A DNA stretch of 16,551 nucleotides from Candidatus Rifleibacteriota bacterium. GTDB lineage: Bacteria > Riflebacteria > Ozemobacteria > Ozemobacterales > Ozemobacteraceae. Below are positions 12,902 through 16,551 of the stretch, piece after piece. Within the stretch, counting starts at the first letter, position 1. Each line of letters opens with the position of its first letter. The position numbers were made by a program, and so were the translations under genes. The notes under the pieces were generated by a model. The model worked only from the letters and a program-made list of their open reading frames with translations, ran no database searches and was not told the DNA's origin. The DNA lies in contig JAFXRA010000269.1 of the NCBI GenBank assembly GCA_017526725.1, positions 1 to 16,551 on the forward strand, in the 5' to 3' direction.

Positions 12902-15892
12902 ATGAATAAAAGTATATGGTTAGTAATATTAGCAGGCTTTGTTGCCCTGCTGATTGGTTGTCACGCTGGTGGAAACGCACCTTTCGTTAATGTTCCTAGC
13001 GAATCCGATATTGTAAGCTTCGAACGTGAAGTAGATAAAAACGGTAGGTTCGACGATATTACCTTCCCGTCAGGTGCGGTAATTAAATGCACTCAGGATG
13101 ACACATTGAAAAAAGGCACTAAAATCAATGCCACCGAACAGAAAATACCTGATGGAAACCCTGCTTATATATATAATATAACGGCTAAATTAATCACTAA
13201 CGACGCTCTTAATACATCAGTTTCAGTAAATACCCTCGAAAAACCAATTTCGGTAACTCTTCCCAATAATAGCACCACAGGCACCTGCTACATAGGCACA
13301 AGAGCAAGCGATTCAGACCCATGGCGCTACAGCCTTGTTACAGACAGCTTGGCGGATATAAGATTTGCAAGACTTCAAGCCAGCACTCCGAGTCAATGCA
13401 ATTTTAACCTTTACAGGCTTGACATAAATTTTGCAATTTTTGTTTTAAATAATCAGAGCAAAGAAGAAGCTGAAGTCGATTCGGTGGAAATCACACCAAC
13501 AGAAGATGTTGAATATAAAGATGAAAAATACATTTCAGACCTTAATATAAAAGTTAAAGTCAGCGGTGAAAAGCTTGACGGTATTAAGACCGATAATTTA
13601 AAAGCAAGAATCGTATACAGAAGCGACAGTCTTAATCCAGAACAGCTCAAGGCGAACGGAAGCATTGTAAAACAGACCGATTCAGACGATAACGCTGTCA
13701 GCGGAACTTACGAACATACTTTTGAAGTTTCTAACATAAACATTGAATCGCAGATGAGCGGTGAAGCTGTTGTAAGCTTTGTGCTCAACCTTGCCGGCGT
13801 AAACTTGCAGGCATTTCCGACTACTTTTTTGGTTGAATTCTATTCAGACGGCAAAGCCGAAAATACTCTGCCCTTTATCTATACTCAGGCTTTCAGCTTT
13901 GAAACCAAAGAACAGCGGCCTGAACCAGAACCATTGGTAACTTATACAATTACTTACGACTTAGACGGCGGTGAACCTACAGGAAACAACCCATCTGAAT
14001 ACACAGTGGAAAGCGAATTTACTCTTAGCAACCCAACAAAAACAGGTTACACCTTCCTTGGCTGGACTGGCACCGACTTAGATAAAGCTACAACTCAAGT
14101 GACTATTGACAAAGGCTCAACAGGTGAAAGAACTTATACAGCTCACTTCGTTGAAAATTACAACATTATCTACGATTTGGCTGATGGCAGTCTTCCTCAA
14201 GGAACCACCAACCCAGCAACCTATTCTGTGATTTCTGATGACATTACTTTGAATAACCCAACCCAAGAAGGCTATACTTTCAAAGGCTGGAGCGGAACAG
14301 GCTTGACTGGTGACAACAATATGACGGTTAGCGTACCTCAGGGTTCTATAGGTGATAAAAACTTTAAAGCTAATTACACTCCGACTAATTACGGCATTAT
14401 CTACCAAAATATCGATGGTGCTACTTTTGCAACAGCAAACCCAACTAACTACACTGTAGAAACAGATACTATTACTCTGAACAACCCAACCAAGGAAGGC
14501 TACACCTTCACAGGTTGGAGCGGTACAGACCTTACTGGCGATACTAACAAAGAAGTTAATATTGTCAAAGGCTCAACAGGTGAAAGAACTTACACCGCCA
14601 ACTTCACACCAATTGACTACGAAATTTCATACCTAAACGTTGACGGTGCCACCTTTGCAACAGTAAACCCGTCTACTTACAATATAGAAACCGAAACCTT
14701 CACTCTTAATAACCCTACCAAGGATGATTACACTTTCGCAGGTTGGAGCGGTACCGACCTTACTGGCGATACAAATAAAGAAGTTAAGATTACCAAAGGC
14801 TCAACAGGTGAAAGAACTTATACGGCTCACTTCGTTGAAAATTACAACATTACCTACGATTTGGCTGATGGCAGTCTTCCTCAAGGAACCACTAACCCAG
14901 CAACCTATTCTGTGCTTTCTGATACAATAACACTTAACAACCCCACTAGAAAGAACTACGTCTTTCTTGGCTGGACAGGCACAGGAATTGAAGAAGGAAC
15001 AGCTTCCGAGACGGTTAAGATTTATCAGGGAACAACAGGTGCAAGAAGCTATGTCGCAAGCTGGACTCTTGCTGACGTTCTTGTATTCAATCTTGATGAT
15101 TCAAATACTGTAACATTAGAAATGCGTAAATGTCCTGCTGGTACATTCATTATGGGCAGTCCAAATAATGAATTGGGACGGTCTCTTCCTTATGCGGATT
15201 ATGATGAAACTCAACATTCTGTTACAATCTCTAAGGACTTTTGGATGGGCACCTACGAAGTGACACAGGCTCAATACAGAGCAATTATGGGAGATAATCC
15301 ATCTTTTAACACTTCTGATTCTGAAACAGTATTACCTGTTGAACGTATATTGTGGATTGATTTAATGACCCCTTCCACAGGCTTTATGGATATTATCAAT
15401 GAAAAACTGAAAAACCAATTGCCAGAAGGATACAAGTTTGACCTTCCTACCGATGCTCAGTGGGAATATGCCTGCCGTGCCGGAACAGAAACTTCCTTAA
15501 ATAATGGCACATCTATAGTGAATACTGGTAGCGAAGTAGAAGATACCTATCTAAATGCAGTCGGATGGTATTATTATAATTGGGGTAATGAAAACCAAAA
15601 AAGTCATTCTATTGGAAAATTGGCTCCAAATTCATTTGGTCTCTATGATATGCACGGAAATGTGTCTGAATGGGTCAAGGATTGGTATGGTGATTCCTAC
15701 TATCAATATTGTATAGATAATAATATTACCATAGACCCTCAGGGTCCTGAAACAGGTTCTTCGCGTGTCACTCGAGGTGGTGATTTAAGTTACAATCCAG
15801 CTTATTGCCGTTCGGCTGCACGTAACCCTTTGTCTCCTGATGGTTATAGAAGTAAATGTAATGGCTTCCGCTTGGCTTTGGTGAAGGAATGA
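12902..15892 (+). CDS. Lipoprotein with five InlB-type B-repeats and C-terminal FGE/SUMF1 domain
   Basis: The product has 996 residues. AAGAGGT (12888-12894) stands 7 nt before the ATG. The signal peptide ends in lipobox LLIGC (Cys20), so it is lipid-anchored. Residues 21-340 are a beta-rich region I do not recognise, ending in a PEPEP linker. Five roughly 72-residue B-repeats (Listeria/Bacteroides type) lie at about 347-417, 420-492, 497-568, 573-645 and 648-721, each with NPT..gYtF.GWsGT and GSTGERTYTA-like segments. Residues 738-994 form a formylglycine-generating-enzyme-type domain: MRKCPAGTFIMGSP, YEVTQAQYRAIMG, LPTDAQWEYACRAGT, YDMHGNVSEWVKDWYG, RVTRGGD and GFRLAL. Of the two catalytic cysteines in true FGE only the CRSAAR one (Cys969) is kept; the earlier position is not Cys, so sulfatase activation is doubtful. 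It is likely a surface-displayed binding or enzymatic lipoprotein, with the repeats as a stalk. Confidence 0.92.
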   Translation: MNKSIWLVILAGFVALLIGCHAGGNAPFVNVPSESDIVSFEREVDKNGRFDDITFPSGAVIKCTQDDTLKKGTKINATEQKIPDGNPAYIYNITAKLITNDALNTSVSVNTLEKPISVTLPNNSTTGTCYIGTRASDSDPWRYSLVTDSLADIRFARLQASTPSQCNFNLYRLDINFAIFVLNNQSKEEAEVDSVEITPTEDVEYKDEKYISDLNIKVKVSGEKLDGIKTDNLKARIVYRSDSLNPEQLKANGSIVKQTDSDDNAVSGTYEHTFEVSNINIESQMSGEAVVSFVLNLAGVNLQAFPTTFLVEFYSDGKAENTLPFIYTQAFSFETKEQRPEPEPLVTYTITYDLDGGEPTGNNPSEYTVESEFTLSNPTKTGYTFLGWTGTDLDKATTQVTIDKGSTGERTYTAHFVENYNIIYDLADGSLPQGTTNPATYSVISDDITLNNPTQEGYTFKGWSGTGLTGDNNMTVSVPQGSIGDKNFKANYTPTNYGIIYQNIDGATFATANPTNYTVETDTITLNNPTKEGYTFTGWSGTDLTGDTNKEVNIVKGSTGERTYTANFTPIDYEISYLNVDGATFATVNPSTYNIETETFTLNNPTKDDYTFAGWSGTDLTGDTNKEVKITKGSTGERTYTAHFVENYNITYDLADGSLPQGTTNPATYSVLSDTITLNNPTRKNYVFLGWTGTGIEEGTASETVKIYQGTTGARSYVASWTLADVLVFNLDDSNTVTLEMRKCPAGTFIMGSPNNELGRSLPYADYDETQHSVTISKDFWMGTYEVTQAQYRAIMGDNPSFNTSDSETVLPVERILWIDLMTPSTGFMDIINEKLKNQLPEGYKFDLPTDAQWEYACRAGTETSLNNGTSIVNTGSEVEDTYLNAVGWYYYNWGNENQKSHSIGKLAPNSFGLYDMHGNVSEWVKDWYGDSYYQYCIDNNITIDPQGPETGSSRVTRGGDLSYNPAYCRSAARNPLSPDGYRSKCNGFRLALVKE
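14111..14230 (+). repeat. 120-bp direct repeat inside lipoprotein gene, copy 1
   Basis: Matches 14795-14914 at 117 of 120 positions without gaps. It spans the end of B-repeat 1 and the beginning of B-repeat 2. The spacing of 684 bp equals 228 codons, about three repeat units. Confidence 0.93.
14795..14914 (+). repeat. 120-bp direct repeat inside lipoprotein gene, copy 2
   Basis: Partner of 14111-14230 with three single-base differences. It spans the end of B-repeat 4 and the start of B-repeat 5. The intervening repeats are much less alike at DNA level, which points to recent duplication or gene conversion rather than uniform amplification. Confidence 0.93.
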
Positions 15893-15896
15893 GCCT

Positions 15897-15995
15897 CTGC
15901 TGGCTACGCCAGCAGCCCCCTACGACTCGCTAGACATCCTGTCGCTCGCTTGCACTCCCAACCTCCTGTTGGTCGCAGTCTTTTGCTTCGCAAAA
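15897..15995. other. GC-rich block of small stem-loops
   Basis: Directly behind the lipoprotein stop: CTGCTGGC-TAC-GCCAGCAG (perfect 8-bp stem, 15897-15915), CCAAC-CTCCT-GTTGG (15958-15972) and TTTTGC-TTC-GCAAAA (15981-15995). The block between the first and last is clearly more GC-rich than its surroundings. The first could end lipoprotein transcription but has no T-run. Confidence 0.6.
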
Positions 15996-16044
15996 TACCA
16001 GAAATCAGTATTTTACTACCATCTATGATGTTAGGAGGTTTCTG

Positions 16045-16221
16045 ATGGGAAATTTTGATATTGATGAAATTCATGAAATAAGAAAAGAACATTCTGAAAA
16101 AATTAAAAATATGAGTTTTAAACAAATTCAGGAAGAGTTAGATAGTTCGTTAGAAAGTATTATGAAAGAATATAAATCTCTTTGTGAAGAAAAGAATATA
16201 AATAATCTCAAAATAGCTTAG
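16045..16221 (+). CDS. Small charged protein of unknown function (58 residues)
   Basis: ATG follows a near-ideal Shine-Dalgarno, GGAGG at 16034-16038 with 6 nt spacing. The product starts MGNFDIDEIHEIRKEHSEKI, is rich in Glu, Lys, Ile and Ser and predicted almost wholly helical, with no membrane segment or signal peptide. It ends ...NNLKIA with TAG at 16219-16221. The composition is AT-rich like real genes here and unlike the GC-rich hairpin block just upstream. Size and character resemble small antitoxins, but no toxin gene follows or precedes it here, so this is only a suggestion. I do not recognise the family. Confidence 0.6.
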   Translation: MGNFDIDEIHEIRKEHSEKIKNMSFKQIQEELDSSLESIMKEYKSLCEEKNINNLKIA

Positions 16222-16286
16222 TGTATTGAAAATCTTCCCCTAATGCGAAGCATTGCGTAGACTAGGAATCTATACACATTTTTGTT

Positions 16287-16365
16287 AGTCTACCCATTGT
16301 CATAAACGTATAGCTTTCAGGGCTAAAGCCCATACGCTATACTTTTTATGACAAATGTGTAGACT
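16287..16365 (+). repeat. 79-bp palindromic intergenic element, complete copy C
   Basis: Outer arms AGTCTAC (16287-16293) and GTAGACT (16359-16365) pair. The inner helix GTCATAAA-type pairing and the GGGC/GCCC apical hairpin (16320-16331 region) are as in copy A, in opposite orientation. An additional GTAGACT at 16257-16263 could pair alternatively with 16287-16293. Confidence 0.87.
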
Positions 16366-16394
16366 TCCATTATCTCTCATTTCCTTTAAAAGCT

Positions 16395-16435
16395 GACAGT
16401 TGCTTGCTCAACCTTATTCTCCTCCGCGGTCTCTG
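16395..16435 (+). repeat. Left arm of the second palindromic element, truncated copy
   Basis: Identical over 34 bp (16402-16435) to 12593-12626, and 39 of 41 identical from 16395. The complementary right arm is absent; a short TCTCT/AGAGA pairing and heptads follow instead. Confidence 0.8.
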
Positions 16436-16442
16436 TATTGAG

Positions 16443-16477
16443 AGAGATAAGAGAGAAGAGCTTAGAGATAAGGGGAA
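16443..16477 (+). repeat. AGAGNNN heptad array (5 units)
   Basis: Five consecutive heptads in perfect register: four begin AGAG (AGAGATA occurs twice) and the fifth begins AGGG. Beyond it, to the window end, I see no further feature. Confidence 0.7.
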
Positions 16478-16551
16478 TGTTTTAGCAAAAGCAAATAACT
16501 GATATAACCGTCTATTACAAGCAATCAATAATTGAGTGCAATTTTTTAAGC

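Noticed and set aside
15904..16125. 73-residue minus-strand frame
   Set aside because: It is antisense to the better-supported small gene at 16045 and runs through the hairpin block; no good start context.
16257..16293. A third complete palindrome just left of copy C (GTAGACT ... AGTCTAC)
   Set aside because: Only the 7-bp ends pair; the intervening sequence resembles a decayed fragment of the element at best, so I treat it as a possible alternative pairing only.

Overview
The window looks like chromosomal DNA from a low-GC, probably anaerobic bacterium with a Gram-negative-type envelope. This rests on a type IV pilus/type II secretion ATPase, a lipobox lipoprotein, Sec signal peptides, adenosylcobalamin-dependent lysine 5,6-aminomutase (an enzyme of anaerobic lysine fermentation) and ordinary sigma70-like promoters and Shine-Dalgarno sites. 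I cannot name the organism from sequence alone; an uncultured gut- or sediment-type lineage is plausible.

Layout. The left edge holds a 5S rRNA with a strong terminator, probably the end of an rRNA operon. Next, on the plus strand, is a secreted glycine-zipper protein behind a perfect-consensus promoter, then a divergent PurD-like ATP-grasp enzyme starting at TTG. From about 11090 down to 3576 a tightly packed minus-strand operon runs kamD, kamE, a methyltransferase gene interrupted by one in-frame TAA, a secreted BsuPI-domain protein, a very long PilB/GspE ATPase with a roughly 600-residue C-terminal extension, and a previously uncalled 58-residue one-helix membrane protein whose start overlaps the pilB stop. 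Divergently from the operon, on the plus strand, lie an orphan sugar-type ABC solute-binding protein, a 996-residue lipoprotein (five InlB-type B-repeats plus an FGE/SUMF1 domain) and a 58-residue charged small protein with a very good ribosome binding site.

The most striking non-coding content is in the gaps between genes. A 79-bp imperfect palindrome occurs complete at 3388-3466 and, inverted, at 16287-16365, with one compensatory base-pair change. An exact half lies at 12702-12743, fused to a different 118-bp palindrome at 12585-12702, and the left arm of that second palindrome recurs at 16395-16435. Close to these, and also behind the 5S terminator, are degenerate tandem heptads of the form AGAGNNN, AGGGNNN or AAGANNN. 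Together they look like a modular family of small intergenic repeats.

Functionally, kamDE isomerise lysine-type substrates with B12 and PLP. Their operon-mates belong to surface and secretion functions, so the operon mixes metabolism and envelope genes, and no other lysine-fermentation genes are visible. The solute-binding protein has no permease or ATPase gene beside it here.
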